DNA from: Archegozetes longisetosus
Lineage: Eukaryota; Arthropoda; Arachnida; Sarcoptiformes; Trhypochthoniidae
Direction: 5' to 3'
NCBI GenBank assembly: GCA_018873245.2
Contig: JAEMBT020000009.1
Span: forward strand, 2,000,001 to 2,064,000
DNA: 64,000 bases
The notes beneath the pieces are model-generated. The model was not told where the DNA came from. It did no database searches and worked only from the letters and a program-made list of their open reading frames with translations. Both the position numbers and the translations under genes were made by a program. Shown here piece by piece: positions 24,617 to 37,385 of this stretch. How positions within the stretch are numbered: the stretch's first letter is position 1; every line of letters starts with the position of its first letter.

Positions 24617-25575
24617 ATGAGTTCTGGAGGTATGCCTGATGAGCAAAGTTTGCGTTCAATCTTCCAAATGGTCGATAGAGACAGAAGTAATGCTATCAAT
24701 AGTATTGAGTTACAGTCTGCGCTCTCCAACGGCACATGGAATCCATTCAATATCGAAATTGTAATTAACTTTGATTTTAATTTGTATTAAGTGTGTTTTA
24801 TCTTCAAAATATGTTCATGGATTAGAGATAAATCGACTGCTTTTGATTAAGAGTTTAATTATTGTTTGACTTTTTTGATGTGTTAAGTTTTTAAGTTATT
24901 AAGTTTTTAAACTTTGATGCCTTTAAATTATGGTTTAATTTAGTTACAATTATTTTCTTATAACTGATTTAGAAGATATTTTCTAACTCTTAAATGAAGT
25001 TAAATTATAGCTTCATTTAGTCCTCTCTTAATCAATAATAAGCTAATCAGTTATCCGTTTAGTGACATTTAGACAGTTCTAAAAATAAGTCTTAACTATT
25101 GGCAATATAATTAACATTTTCATAGTTTTCATTTAATCGCTTTAACAATAATTTTTGTATAAATGAAACTTTATTCTTAATATCTAACCTACAGGTGCGT
25201 TTAATGATGTCGATGTTCGATAGAGACCGTTCCGGAACTGTTAATTTCGAAGAATTCAAACAACTATGGAATTACATCACTGGTTGGCTAAACTGTTTCA
25301 AGTCATTCGATGTCGACAATTCTGGCAGCATCAATAAGCAAGAGCTAAATAGAGCGCTCACTACTTTTGGCTATCGTTTCACTGATCAGTTTTATGAGTC
25401 TTTAATTAGAATGTTTGACCAAAAAGTCAATTTTGATGACTTTCTACAAATCTGTATTTATTTGCAGCTATTGACAAATGAGTTCCGTAAATATGACACG
25501 GATTTGGATGGAGTTATTAATATCACTTATGAACAATTTGTTTCTCTTGTATTCAATATTGTTATTCGTAAATAA
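24617..25575 (+). CDS. PDCD6: Penta-EF-hand calcium-binding protein, ALG-2/PDCD6 type
   Basis: Calcium sensor. In animals ALG-2 binds ESCRT-associated and COPII proteins (ALIX, Sec31) in a Ca-dependent way. Exon 1 is 24617-24760 (48 codons) and exon 2 is 25195-25575; the join is phase 0 after FNIEI and before VRLMMSMFD. Total 174 aa against about 190 for the family, with a shorter Gly/Pro N terminus. EF-hands in order: DRDRSNAINSIE, DRDRSGTVNFEE, DVDNSGSINKQE, then the degenerate FDQKVNFDDF, then DTDLDGVINITYEQF. The motifs LTTFGYR, DQFYESLIRMFD and EFRKYDTDLDG match ALG-2 closely. EF1 has Asn rather than Gly at loop position 6. Upstream ATGs are absent in frame. Confidence 0.9.
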
Positions 25576-27461
25576 CTTCAGATTTGAAGAGGTTTTTGGA
25601 TATTTTATTTCTTTATTTTTTTAAATATTTAATTTAATATTTCTTATTGAATGCATTCCTTTTGTATGATTTGAAAATATTTGAAAATAACTAAATTCTC
25701 TTGTTCAAAGTGAGAGTTATTTGGGTTTTATCTTCTTTAGCTTGCTCATTAAATTTGCATAATCTAAGACATAAGCTTTTACGTTAAGATTAATGACAGA
25801 AGACTATCATGAAATCAGTTATAATTTAGAAATGATTAACAGCTTTTGGAATAAAAACTTGTTTTTCATGTTAATAATCAATATGAAAAATTTTAGCATA
25901 ATGTGAAAAAATCTTAAGTCATTAAAAAGGCATTAATTAGAGAAAACTGAATTTTAAAAAGTTGTCGAAAAACTAAGAGATCTGCTAATAAAACGAAAAT
26001 ACTTGCTTAAATGTTTGAAGTTTGAACTAGCGTCTAATTTGAAACTTTTGAAACTTTTCAAGAAAATAATCTGTGTTTAAAAATTTGTTTTGTTTATGTT
26101 TGCATTAAATTTACTATTTCTCTTCTAATCCAGTCACTTCAAATCATATACTTTTAATTTATAACCACAATAAAACTTATCTTACTTAAACATCTAGTCA
26201 AGTATGCTTTAAAAAATCAATAAAGATTAATTTATGCTTTTCTATAGGGTTTATAAATAGTTTTATAACTACTTAAGTGTGCGAGATCTTTTCTGGTTGT
26301 TTTGTATTTCAGTATTTAAATCTTTCTCAATACTTTCCACATTTCAATTGTTTGTTTAATCAATTTTTAGTCTGAGATATAATTACTTTTCAATCGCTTG
26401 ATTCAAATATCTGTTAAATTAGCTAGATTTTTCATCAGAGGAATCTTTAAGATATTTATCTCATGGTTTTTCGAAACCTTCACTATTCACATTCTAGCTA
26501 TGATCCTCTTAAGTGTTCTTAGATAGAATTTAGGTTTAAACGTGTAAATTTTGTGTGTTCTGGTATTTTGGGATCTTTAGTTATTACTTGAATTCAAGTT
26601 TGAATTTTAAATTATGAAAATAATCTCGAATATTTGACTTTGCACTTTTTAAACAGGTGCTCACTCACTCTTCATTTTGAGCAAGGAAAACGTCCAAATT
26701 TACTTTCCAATCTCATAAATTCACCTATACAATCGATACTAAAACTTATCTTGTAAAATTAGTTTTAGTGCTTTCCTAATAAGACTTATCGATACTTACA
26801 GCGAAAACATGTCTGTATGAGTTGACATCTTTTAAACAGTATTGAGTTCAATTTCAATTTTAAAAACTTGATAATCAGTCGTCCGTCGAAAAATCTGTTA
26901 TTCGATAAATAATAAGCGAAAACAATGAAAATTTCATTACAAAAGTTAGTACGAGAGATCTAAATAGGCAGTGAATTGAAAGCTTAAAAGTACTTTTAGT
27001 CTCGATTTTTATTAATAATGTAATCAAATGCATAAAACTTTTCAACATTAAAATCTTTCTGAATCCAAAATGACAATTAAATAACAGTTTTGTTTAGTTT
27101 TTAAACAGAATTTAGAATAAGTTTTTGCATAAAGACATTAACTGTATGTCTAAAATCCAATCAATAATGGTTTCAATTTTGATGTGAAATTAATTTATAA
27201 CTATTTAGTTAAATGTTTTCTTAACACATTAATAAAAAATATGTGATTTATTTGAGAGTAATTTTAATGATTAAGAGAAGAAATTCTAATTGAGTAAAAA
27301 AGGAAAAACTGCAGCCATTCGTATGAAAGTGTTGTACTTAAAAATAATATTAATTAAACAAGTTTGTTTAAGGCATGTTTCAGACGCTCATCAATCGTTA
27401 AGGAATTAAAGAGTCACTTAACTAAATAAATGATTACTAGTTTTTAGTTAAGTGAATGGGA
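25576..27461. other. Intergenic, nothing recognised
   Basis: AT-rich DNA between the convergent PEF and RCC1 genes. No frame of note and no repeat recognised. Confidence 0.5.
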
Positions 27462-27504
27462 GGAGAGTGAGAGAGAGGGAGAGAGAGAGAGAGAGAGAGA
27501 GAGA
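27462..27504. repeat. GA microsatellite
   Basis: GA-rich tract ending in an uninterrupted (GA)13 at 27479-27504, about 80 bases past the RCC1 stop codon. Confidence 0.9.
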
Positions 27505-27583
27505 TACTACAAATTTGATTTTCAATGCGAACTACAATTGTATCAACGATTAAATAGAAATCAAAATGCTATCAATTAAATAA

Positions 27584-30464
27584 TTAATTGCCGTTTAGTG
27601 TCAAGTTAGTGCCCACAAGAGCAGTATGTTGCGATCCTGAAGAGACGGACAAAAATCTCGTATTTTCGGTGACCAAACCGTTGACAAGGGTGGGAACGAT
27701 GAGGTCATGAAAGTCTTCAGTGCCGACATGTTTGGAACCCTGACCCCAACCGTAGAGACGACCACTTTCTGTGACCGCAAACGAACAAAACTCTCCGCAA
27801 GCGATGTGTACCACACTTTGGCCATCAAACGCTTCTCTACTGATAGCTCGCGGACTATCGAGACTCTGGTCTTCGCTATTCATGGCATCGGTTAGACCCA
27901 GCTTCCCATAAGTACTGCTTCCACACGAGAAGACTTGTCCGCTGGTGTCCAACGCCAACATGTGGTGCTGTCCGTTGGCTATCATTTTGATATTATTCGG
28001 CAATCGATTAGCTTTTATCGGTTTTAATTCAACGATTAGTTTCGAACTCTGCTGCGACTCATTCGGATCGGTAGAAGAGATTTCAATCGGATTCTCGGTC
28101 TTGAACCCCAACTGATGAAAATTATTAAGACCCCAGACATAGATATCACCAGTTGTTGACTGAGCAAATGACGACCAATGACTCGACCATATCTTCTCAA
28201 TGATTACTGTCGGGTCTTCGAACTCGACTTTTTGTGGAATTAGAAATAGTTTTCTATCACTAGTCACTGATTGCAGGCTTTCTTTTGGGATTCTTCCCAA
28301 CTGTCCTTTTGATCCTTCGCCGAAACTCAAGACTTCGCCGTTTTCTGTCAGCAGTAGAATGTGGTGACAACCAGAAGCGATGTCTACTATTTTGGTTGAT
28401 TGCAAACTATCGACAAGTTTTGGTAAATGTGTTTCGTTGTAGTCGTCCATAGATTTGCCGTCAGAGTCGACTTTCTTAAGGCAATCGTAAGTTAGTCCAA
28501 GCTTTCTCGAGTCGTCTCTATTTAAGTTAAATCAAGATAATATTAAATTTAATTCAAATATAATTTTAGATAAGATAGAAAACTATGCTTTGAATGTAGA
28601 ACAAATTTCAGGAAAGTCATAAATATTCAAAAAATTATCTTAAATAAACAATAAAACAAATAGATAACGAGCTATCTTATCCTATAAGAACGAGAAAAGC
28701 CTTAAATTCAATCAAAATACGTGAAAAATGAGGAGAAAATGAATACAAAAAATAGTTTAAAAATAAAATGATCTAAAACAAAACAAAATCATACTTGAAG
28801 TTTCCCCAAACATAAACAGATCCATCAGCAGTGAGTGCAACAGTATGCATATCTCCAGCGCTAACTTTAACCACTTTAGGCAAGCCAACCACAACAGCAG
28901 GAGTTTTAGCCACAATCTCTTCGCTGTCATCAACGCTATCATCACTTTCATCCATATTGGAGTCAATACGAGCGGTTTGTCTTCCAAGAGCTGCGTCATC
29001 ATTACAGCCAAAAGTAATGACTTCTCCATCACTTGTGAGGCAAACAGTATGCATAGCACCACAAACTACTTGAACAACTTTATCGACACCATTCACAACT
29101 GAGGGCTCGTTCTTCTTTACCTTAACTCCATTTATTGTTTTCTCTCTCGGACCCATTTCTCCAGCGATTTCGTCGCCAAATGTGAACAGTTTTCCACTGA
29201 TTTGTGGAATGAGAGGCACTTCAAACCGACCCTTTTTGACTCTTTTCGCCAAATGACTTTCATCCAAATGTTCGTCATTCTCATTTAACTCAATGTCCGT
29301 TTCATCTAATTTTCGCTTTTTTTCATGATTCGATTCTGGTTTTGTTTCTTCGATTGAAACCTCCATTTCTTTGTCAGGAATATCTTTAACTTCTTCAATA
29401 TCGTTTTGATCAATTTCTTCCCATTCTTCATCGTTAACAGCTGTTTTTTCTTCTTCTGAGACTTCCATATCTTTGACTGAGTCTTTCTCTAACTCTTCAT
29501 CAACTTTTTCTTCATTTACTTTAACATCTTTTCCGACTGGTTCTGATTTCTCCTCAATTGATTCTGATTTCTCTTCAACAGATTCTGATTCTTCCTCAGT
29601 TGGCTCTGGTTTTTCCTCAGTTGGCTCTGATTTCTTCTCAATTGGTTCTGATTTTTCTTCATTTATTTCTGCTTTCTCTTCAATAGTTTCCAGTTTTTCA
29701 TCAATTTTCTTATCTTTAGGCACTCTTTTTGATACTTTTTTGACTGAATCCGATTTCTTAGTCGCCTTTTTCTTGTCAACAATTTGTGTGCTCTCTTTGA
29801 CTTCCGGTTCCTTATCGACGGTCGTCACAGTCTTTGCGACAGATCGGGTACTTCTTCTATTCGTTGATTTCGACTCAACAGTCGATTGATTCTCATTTTG
29901 CTCTTTGACCGCTGGTTGTGTTCGCCTTTTCGGTGGCGATCTGGGGACGACAGCTGTCTGACTCTCTTTCTTAACGGCTGATTGTGGCTTTTTCTTAGTC
30001 GGCGATTTCGCGGAGACAGTCGTTTCACTCTTTTTAGTGGCTACCGATTTTGTCTTCTTTTTAATCGGCGTCTTCGAATCAGAAGTGACTTGACTTTCTT
30101 TTACTTCTTTGGCCGCTGGTTGCGTCTTCCTCTTGACCGGCGATTTCTGATTTTTGACTTGAGTCTTAATTTCAGCCACAGGTTGTACTTTCCTTTCTGG
30201 TCGTGTCCTCTTTTTTGGAGGAGATTTTGGGCCAGCATTTGATTGAGTCTTTTTCTTGACCGGCGTTTTCGAACTGGCGGAAACTTGAGGCGGACTCTTA
30301 GCTACTGGTTTTGTCCTCTTTTTTAACGGGGATTTCGACTCTTTCTCTGAAGTGACTTCTTTAGTCAATAATCTCTTAGATCTCCTCAACTGTTGTGACG
30401 ATTCTTCTGTTTTACCTTTGGGTGGACTCGTTGGAGCCTTTTTGGTTAAGCTCATTGGTGGCAT
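27584..30464 (-). CDS. RCC1: RCC1-like Ran guanine-nucleotide exchange factor with long charged N terminus
   Basis: Chromatin-bound exchange factor that loads Ran with GTP. Exon 1 is 30464-28795 (ATG 30464). Exon 2 is 28517-27584, acceptor TAG, joining as a lysine codon after WGNF. The C-terminal part has the beta-propeller repeats: GKLFTFGDEIAGEMG, AMHTVCLTSDGEV, DMHTVALTADGSVYVWG, GCHHILLLTENGEVLSFG, DIYVWGLNNFHQLG, QHHMLALDTSGQVFSCGS, and GEFCSFAVTESGRLYGWG with a final SSGSQHTALVG. Known RCC1 is about 420 aa. Here about 425 residues of low-complexity sequence precede the propeller, first basic KSPPKKRTxP-type repeats, then acidic EEKSEPxEE repeats. The length is near 867 aa. The convergent PEF gene lies downstream. 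Confidence 0.88.
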
Positions 30465-31667
30465 TTCTTCTTAATTATCGATTAATATTGATTTTGTTTT
30501 TTAATAAAACAATGCAAACAATTGTTTATCACAAATGAGATGATGTTTTGATTTATTTAATAATAAAAGTATTTTAATCTCTATTTGAACTAATTTTTCT
30601 ACAAAACTTATGTGCCTTTTGTACACGTTTTACATACGTTTTGAATACAGTCTGAGTGGAAATTTTGTTAACTTTTTGTCGGCTTAACAGAAAGCATGTC
30701 TCATAATTGAAAACTGTAAACATAGGTTAAAGTACGATTCATAAGCCACGCTATCTAATAATTAGTGTTCAATTAAAGGACAATTAATTCAACTTAAAAG
30801 TTAATTGAAAAAGTTATAAAAATCCAAAACTATTCAATTTTTGTGAGAGATACTCACTTTGTACTATGTTTGTGAACTTGTTATTTATTTTTCTTTGTTC
30901 TCATAAACAAGTTTGACTGTATATACTTCTAAACTAAAAATTTTAGGACATTTTCGCTGTTGCCTCGAGGATTGTTAAATAATTACTTACTTCACAAATA
31001 CGTAAAACCGGAATTTAATCATCTTTTGATTAGTTGAATTGATGGAAAACTTTTAGACAGCTTTTAAATAAAAAACTTTCTCCAATAGATAGATTTCATA
31101 AATTAAAACACTTGATTCATGAAAACTGGATAAATAATTAGTTTTATCACTGAATTTACCTAAAATTTGAATTTTATTTTCAAGTTTAAGAGATAATTAC
31201 AACTTAGTGACAGTTCAATGAATATTTTATTAATTACATTACATTTGAGTAAAAACTAATTCTAAACTAAATTAATTTCATCTGATAATTACATTAATTC
31301 TTAATTCATACAAAAAATGGAGAGAGAAATACATGGATTAACAGTAAAGTTAATGATAATTACTTTATATCAAATATTCAGATATGAGTAGTAGATAGTA
31401 TACAATAGTAATGAACAAAAATGCATTAAAAATAGTCAACAGAAAAAGTTGAATATATATTCCTTAGAAAAATACTCGGAAGTTCGAAATATAAACTAAA
31501 AAGCTTTCTAAATGTCTAATGAATGGATGTAAGTTTGAAAAATAGTTAATTAATCTATTTTTCACGTTAGATGATGTACTTTGTCGTAATGAAAACGCAT
31601 TGTCTGTTTAGTTTGAAACCTGTCATTCAAATAAGGAAATAATTACTTCGTTTGAAGATATCTTTAA
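30465..31667. other. Intergenic, nothing recognised
   Basis: AT-rich DNA between the RCC1 start and the 3' end of the second zinc-finger gene. It should hold the RCC1 promoter, but no motif can be named. Confidence 0.45.
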
Positions 31668-34045
31668 CTACTTAATATCAAACCTGCGCTCACAGCCGGG
31701 CCATTCGCATACGAAAGGTTTTTCACCAGTATGCTTCATCATATGAGCCTTTAAATAGAATTAAAAATTCAAAATAATATTCTGAACTTTGAACAAAAAG
31801 TTGAAAGTTATTACTTTCAGGTGATTATGTTGTCTAAAACTCCATTCGCACTGAGGCCACGCACACTTATATGGCTTTTCCCCTGTATGCCGCATTTTAT
31901 GAATTTTGAGTTTGTTGTGTGAGCTTTAGCAGAAAAATTTTAATTAGCATTAATTAACCAATTTATCTATCAATTTCACCTGAAGGTTGAGTCACATCCG
32001 GGCCAATCGCACTTCAGTTTTCCCTCTCCCTGATGTACTTCACAAATATGAATGTCTATAAGAACAAGATTGAAGATCAACAAAAAACTCAAAACAGATT
32101 GACTGGAATACAGACCTAGTTGTTGCTTTCGTTTGAACGCTGCTTCACATCCGGGCCAGTCACATCGGAATTTCTTTTCGTCGATATGAACAATCTGTCA
32201 ATTATCGAGAAAGTTAATTGACCAACAAATTCAAGAAAAGAATAAATGAGATCCAAAATGTTTGGTATTCTCTACTACTTAGCTATTGATAAATAACTTG
32301 AAAATTAGCTAAAATTAACTGAATGAAAGACCTGATGATCTTTTAAATTCCTTTTGACAGCAAATTGTTGGACACATCCAGGCCAACAGCACTTGAATGG
32401 CTTCTCTCCATTATGCTCTTTATTGAAGTGTTGATTCAATTCCAAACTCGTGACGTATGCCTCTTCACATCCCTCATGCAGACATTTGAAAACATTTGGG
32501 TCGATATGTGTTTCGTGATGCTTCTTGAGGTAACATCTACTCGAGTATGTCTTATTACAACCGGGCCAATCACACTGATAGGATTTCTGACCTTTAATTT
32601 ATTAAAATTAAAGTAAGGTTAATATATTTTAGATTCAAGGTTAACACTAAAGACTGTTTGAAGATTTGTTTTGTACTCTTCAAGTTGTTGAACATGTTTA
32701 AGAACATTGAAAACTATGAATTAGTTTACTGATAAAAAACGGATCACTCAACTAACGTGAGAGAAACGCCTAATTGTTGAGATTTGAATCAACCAATATA
32801 TAACTCGAATGACTTCGAGATGTTTAAAACTGATCGACAAACAAATTTTATGCAAAGTAAAAAAGTTCTGAACTTTCAATTTGAGCGGGTTCGAAAACAA
32901 TTCAAATCTTGTCCAATGTTGAGCATTGAAGTGATATTTTCAATTGAGTTAAAATAAGATTTGATACCTGTATGTCTCCACATATGATTCTCCAAATCTT
33001 CACGATCTCTATAATGATAGAAACCATATGAAACATTGAAAAACATTGAAAATCATAGTAAATACCTGAACATAGCTTCACATCCAGGCCATTGACATTG
33101 CAACCTTTTTGTACGACTGAAAAAGACTTCTTTTCCTTCTTCAGTAACTATTTTACCCTTTAGTTTAGTAGGATTTGCATTATTAGTATATGTATTATTC
33201 TTTTTTGATCTCAGCCTAGGCTTTGGTCTTGAAGCAGTATTAGATGCAGTATTTGATTTTTTCGGTGGTCGACCTCTTTTTCGTTTGACTACAGCTAATA
33301 TAATTAAAAATCAAATAAATTTTGGATCACAAAATATTTTAAGGCTAAAGAGCTCGTAAAAGTTTTGTAGACACAAATTTTGAAAGAGTAGACACCTTAA
33401 AAGAGCTAAAAAATTATTAATATCTTTAAAAAATATTTCTTTGTTTGACTAAGTTTAAGATAATTATAAATCCAGTTGTTCTTTGATAGAAAGTTGTTGT
33501 AAGGCAAAAAATAATTGAAAAACGTTACACTGGTTTAAGAAAAAGTATATTGCTCTTGGTAAAAGTTTTACGCAGTTTTGTTCAAACAACTGATAAATCC
33601 TAAAATAAGCTCGAATATTATCAAAATTTTTAAAAACCAAATGATTCACACCTTCTTGTTGTTGATTATCATTATTTTCATTCTCATTGGTACCAAACTC
33701 TTCGATGTCATTCCTCTCACTAATCAATTGGGATGTAACTTGACTGCAATTTGTATTATCAACCAAACTACTATCGCTATTATTAAGACAATTATCACCA
33801 TTAGTGTTACTCTGTCTTAAAATATCGTACTTTTGTTTCAAAACACTTAATTCAGTCTTAATGTTATCTGAATTTTGGCCACATTTACAGTTCATGATGA
33901 GTGGAAGTGATAAACCATTGATTCGTTCCAAAATAAGAATAATTTGTTGATATTTTTGAGTTTGATTCTTTAATCTACTAATTTCTAGTCTTAATTGTTC
34001 GACTTGTTGGACGAGTTGTTGCGTTAAATCAATATTTTCTTCCAT
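31668..34045 (-). CDS. C2H2 zinc-finger protein, paralogue of 22438-24252, 8 exons
   Basis: Predicted nuclear DNA-binding protein. Exons: 34045-33652, 33294-33066, 33008-32968, 32591-32332, 32194-32116, 32055-31980, 31923-31815 and 31748-31668, with GT/AG sites and consistent phases. ATG 34045 begins [10 protein letters not shown], matching the paralogue's MDEKLIELNN. The frame upstream is open only from a GTG at 34096. An N-terminal coiled coil with MNCKCGQ is followed by [10 protein letters not shown] (AT-hook type) and nine C2H2 fingers with CQWPGC, CDWPGC, CCWPGC, CAWPQC and CEWPGC knuckles and HTGEKP linkers. Shared architecture and similar intron sites mark a duplication with inversion around the PEF and RCC1 genes. 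Confidence 0.87.
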
Positions 34046-34434
34046 AATAACAATAGGAATGATCAGATTTTTCGCCAAAATATCAGCAAAACTCACTATT
34101 TATCTAATTTTTACGAATAAATACTTTATTAAAACGTTATGAGCTTTAGTATAACTTATCATAACTTAAAATATTAATTATTTTATTAATTGTTATATTA
34201 TTTTAATAATTTAATTTAGTTAATATTTCATTTTTTCTAATGACAATTAAAGTTTTACTTACAAACAGCTCTACCAAATACGAGTACTTTTATGATAAAC
34301 CGAAAACTAATGCCTTTTTTATTTATACACATGTTATCAAAAGTTAAGCGCAATCTAAGTGATAAATAGTTTTACATAAGTCTTATGTATTCATTGGTTT
34401 TCATAGAGAAAAATAAGTCAAAATATTTTTTTGT
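34046..34434. other. Upstream region of the zinc-finger gene
   Basis: AT-rich; no gene seen. Presumed promoter region. Confidence 0.4.
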
Positions 34435-34797
34435 TTACTGTCTGTGGGCTGTCTCAAAAGTACAGACAAAATAAATAGTTTGAGAAGTTTGTGTTGTTGT
34501 TATTATTGCCTTCAGGCTGGTGATGATTTTCATAGCAACATAAGGAACATGAGACGTTTGAGGGTGCCCTCCAAAGGGAAAGGGGGTTATTTCATAGGAA
34601 TGGCCGAGGGACGAGAGTAAAAGGCATTGAGAGAAACTATGATCAACTGTTTCTGGGAGAGGAGCAGAAAAGCAGAGGGCCGAATCTGCTTTGCGGATGC
34701 GGTCATGGTCAAGATAGTTACGATGCAAGGAGGTAGTTTGACCTAAGTTAAGAAGTTCGTCAACTAAACGATCACTTCCCAGACTTTTTGGCCTCAC
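34435..34797 (-). pseudogene. Non-LTR retrotransposon ORF2 C-terminal fragment
   Basis: GC-richer open stretch whose middle (RIRKADSALCF, PLPETVDHSFSQC) resembles the cysteine/histidine tail after the reverse transcriptase or RNase H domain of R1/Jockey/I-type LINEs. The pattern is C, then ETVDH, then C. No reverse transcriptase is left. The frame starts with GTG, consistent with a fragment. Confidence 0.5.
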
Positions 34798-35219
34798 AGA
34801 TCACCTCAGTGATATCAACTGAATGGTTTACATAGGCCATAATTTAAATATGATCTTCGCGGACCAATTATAGTCTGTCAGACCTAGTTTGGAAATCGTT
34901 AAACTAAACTACTTTAAATGTTGTCCTACTGAATCTGTTTTATAATCATTTGGTTGGTGTTTAGTTTAAATCACAAACTATTATTTTATGTTCAATTAAA
35001 TAATATCTTCATTTTAATAATGAATATAAAAAAGTGGACATTCACTAAAGAATATATGAAATAATTAATTGAAAGTAAAGTTATTTTAAGGAGAAATTTA
35101 TTTAGTCATTGAATATGAGATGATTTGCGTGGATTTAATTAGCAATCGTTTTGGTACTAAATACATTGAAATGCATTCAAAAAATAATTTATTACTGAAG
35201 TTCATAAATATAATGAAAA
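34798..35219. other. Intergenic, nothing recognised
   Basis: AT-rich DNA without a supported feature. Confidence 0.4.
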
Positions 35220-35223
35220 ATAC

Positions 35224-35570
35224 TTGAAACAAATTTTCTGTATCAAATTTATTATTAAGGCATTTGAAAGTGTTCTGAAAAATGCAAATGATGATGAAAT
35301 TCATTTACGAAGTCATTTTTTAAGAATAAAACATAATTATCCTGTCGATCAAGTTATAAAAATTATGATAAAATTAATTATACAATTTTGCAAACATTTA
35401 AAGTCAATAAGGTTTGACTTTAATTGTATTGAAGATCAACTATTATAAAGTTTAGACTAACATTTAGTAATAAATTAGAGAACATTTGGTCTAATATTTC
35501 TTCTGCTGATTGCAATATCTATCAGCTATTGTATTGAATTTCGATCTAATAAAGCCTTATCTAAACAAAA
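35224..35570 (+). pseudogene. F-box/LRR gene fragment
   Basis: The frame at 35224-35448 contains KLIIQFCKHLKSIRFDFNCIE, which matches ITKYCNHLKSIRFDLNGIS and LIIKYCHRLNSITFNFNGIE in the two F-box/LRR proteins at 58-62 kb. After a stop, weaker similarity continues for about 100 bases. Both the F-box and most leucine-rich repeats are missing. Confidence 0.6.
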
Positions 35571-36064
35571 AGATACTTCAGAATTTTTAGACCCTCCTCC
35601 AGACTAAAAATGCTGACTACAGCGGTATTACTTACATTTAATATCTGAATATTATATAATTTGATAATTTTCTATCTAGTTTTAGCTCCATATCTTCACA
35701 TTTTTATATTTCCGATTTCTATTCTTAAGTATCTTCTATCACGGAAAATCGAGTTTCTTATAATAATAAAAATTCATGAGTTAGATGAAAGTTGAATTAT
35801 CAATAAACATGAAAATTTGTTGTTATGATATTTTTAACGGATGGTTTTATGCTCTTTTCAACTTTTAAGACAGTCATTTTTTCAAATTTTAAAGAATGAT
35901 AGGAATATTAATTATTTAAAGTAGCTCATAAACCTATTGAGCAATCTAAATATTGACCACATTCAGAGTCTTAACGTAAAATAAAATTGAAAATTGATTT
36001 CTCTAGTTTTGGTGCTATATCAGTAAGTTTGTGACTGTGTGCAAAATAAGTTGATCATATAGTG
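35571..36064. other. Intergenic, upstream of gustatory receptor gene
   Basis: AT-rich; no feature recognised. Confidence 0.4.
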
Positions 36065-37385
36065 ATGGCAATCGAGGAAGTAGTATTTGATCCAAACCAA
36101 CTTTTACCCCAAAATAAAATCATCAAAAGGGCTGCATCCAAGTTATATCAAATTGGTTTATCTCATTTTTCCTATGAGTTTGTTAATAGAAACAGATATC
36201 ACGACCCATTATTTGTTTTCATAATGAATATACAGCTCTTTATTCGAACTATTATTTTATTATCAATAAGTGATGAGAACAAACATATATTCATATATTT
36301 GGGAGATTGGTCTGAACTGATAAACGCAAGAGTTTATTTAAATCTGTTTGCATTCACAATGTTATTAATACCAATTATATCGCAAATGATTCATTATTAT
36401 AATTATAAGAATGGTATAAAGCCCTCTTATCTCAAACCCTTCGAAATGATGTCTGGATTAGTTTCACCAAAATGTATTGGTCTCACAAATCAAACAGATA
36501 TTTACAAAATGATTTATTTATGTAAAAATTTATTTACTTTTAATGAATTTCTAACCAAAAGAGGATTGCCTATAACTACATTTTTTATAGCGCTTATCTT
36601 ATTTTGTTATAATTACTCCATTACTGAAATATCATTTTCGGGATACCTTATAGTTTTTTGTGGGCTCTGAATACTTATTTCATGTATAGTATTATATTCT
36701 GGCAATTCGTCTACTTTTATATTATATGTTACTACATAAAGATTAAAATACGAGCACTGAACGCAACAATTTCTAGAAATTCGAGTTATGAAATAAGAAA
36801 TAATTTTCACATTTTAAGAACTTTTGACTCTGTTTATAAGCAAATCGCTGTTTATAATAGAGAATATTGGTCTAAATACTTATTCTTGATTTGGTTTCTC
36901 TTTACCATTATTTTGAGTACATTGTTGTATATGACGATATTCATCAAAATGACTCCAATTTTAGAGCTTGTTTTTATTTGTGTTTCAATTATTTTCACAT
37001 TATTCCTAATATTAGTCATAAACATAACATCTTCAGTTAATTTAGAGGCAAATAAATCATATATAAAATTAAATAATTGTATGCTATATTCAGGCAAATA
37101 TCATATTTCGATCACCACAAAACTAAAGGTAAACAAATGATAAAGATCGAATTTTTAAATTAACATCTTTTCCAAAATCGTAGTTAATGTCACTCATCGA
37201 GAGAATTGGTCAGAAAAGAGTTGGATTCTATTGTTGGAAACTATTTATTATCAATTATTTTCGTGGATATGAAGTCAGTATTGTTTCCAAATAGTTTTTA
37301 AATAATGAAAAGAACTTCTATCCTATTACAGATAATCTCGATAACAACTCTGCTACTTCTAAAAATGATTGAGATATCTAAATAA
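36065..37385 (+). CDS. Gustatory-receptor-like seven-TM protein, 3 exons, one frameshift
   Basis: Paralogue of the receptor at 9314-11103. Exon 1 is 36065-37128 (ATG 36065; a GTG precedes it). Exon 2 is 37184-37273 (30 codons, SLIERIGQKRVGFYCW). Exon 3 is 37332-37385. Shared landmarks are HYYNYKNGIKPSYLKPFEM, SGLVSP, WSKYLF and NLEANKSYI. Exon 1 changes frame near 36650, inside a run of six T after GGATACCTTATAG. One base is missing relative to the related receptors, and the downstream part is then fully open. Given several similar homopolymer breaks in this window, it may be an error rather than a pseudogene. Introns are about 55 bp. Confidence 0.75.

Noticed and set aside
29473..29889. Serine-rich plus-strand frame inside the RCC1 gene
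   Set aside because: It is the antisense of the acidic repeat region of RCC1; composition follows from the repeats.
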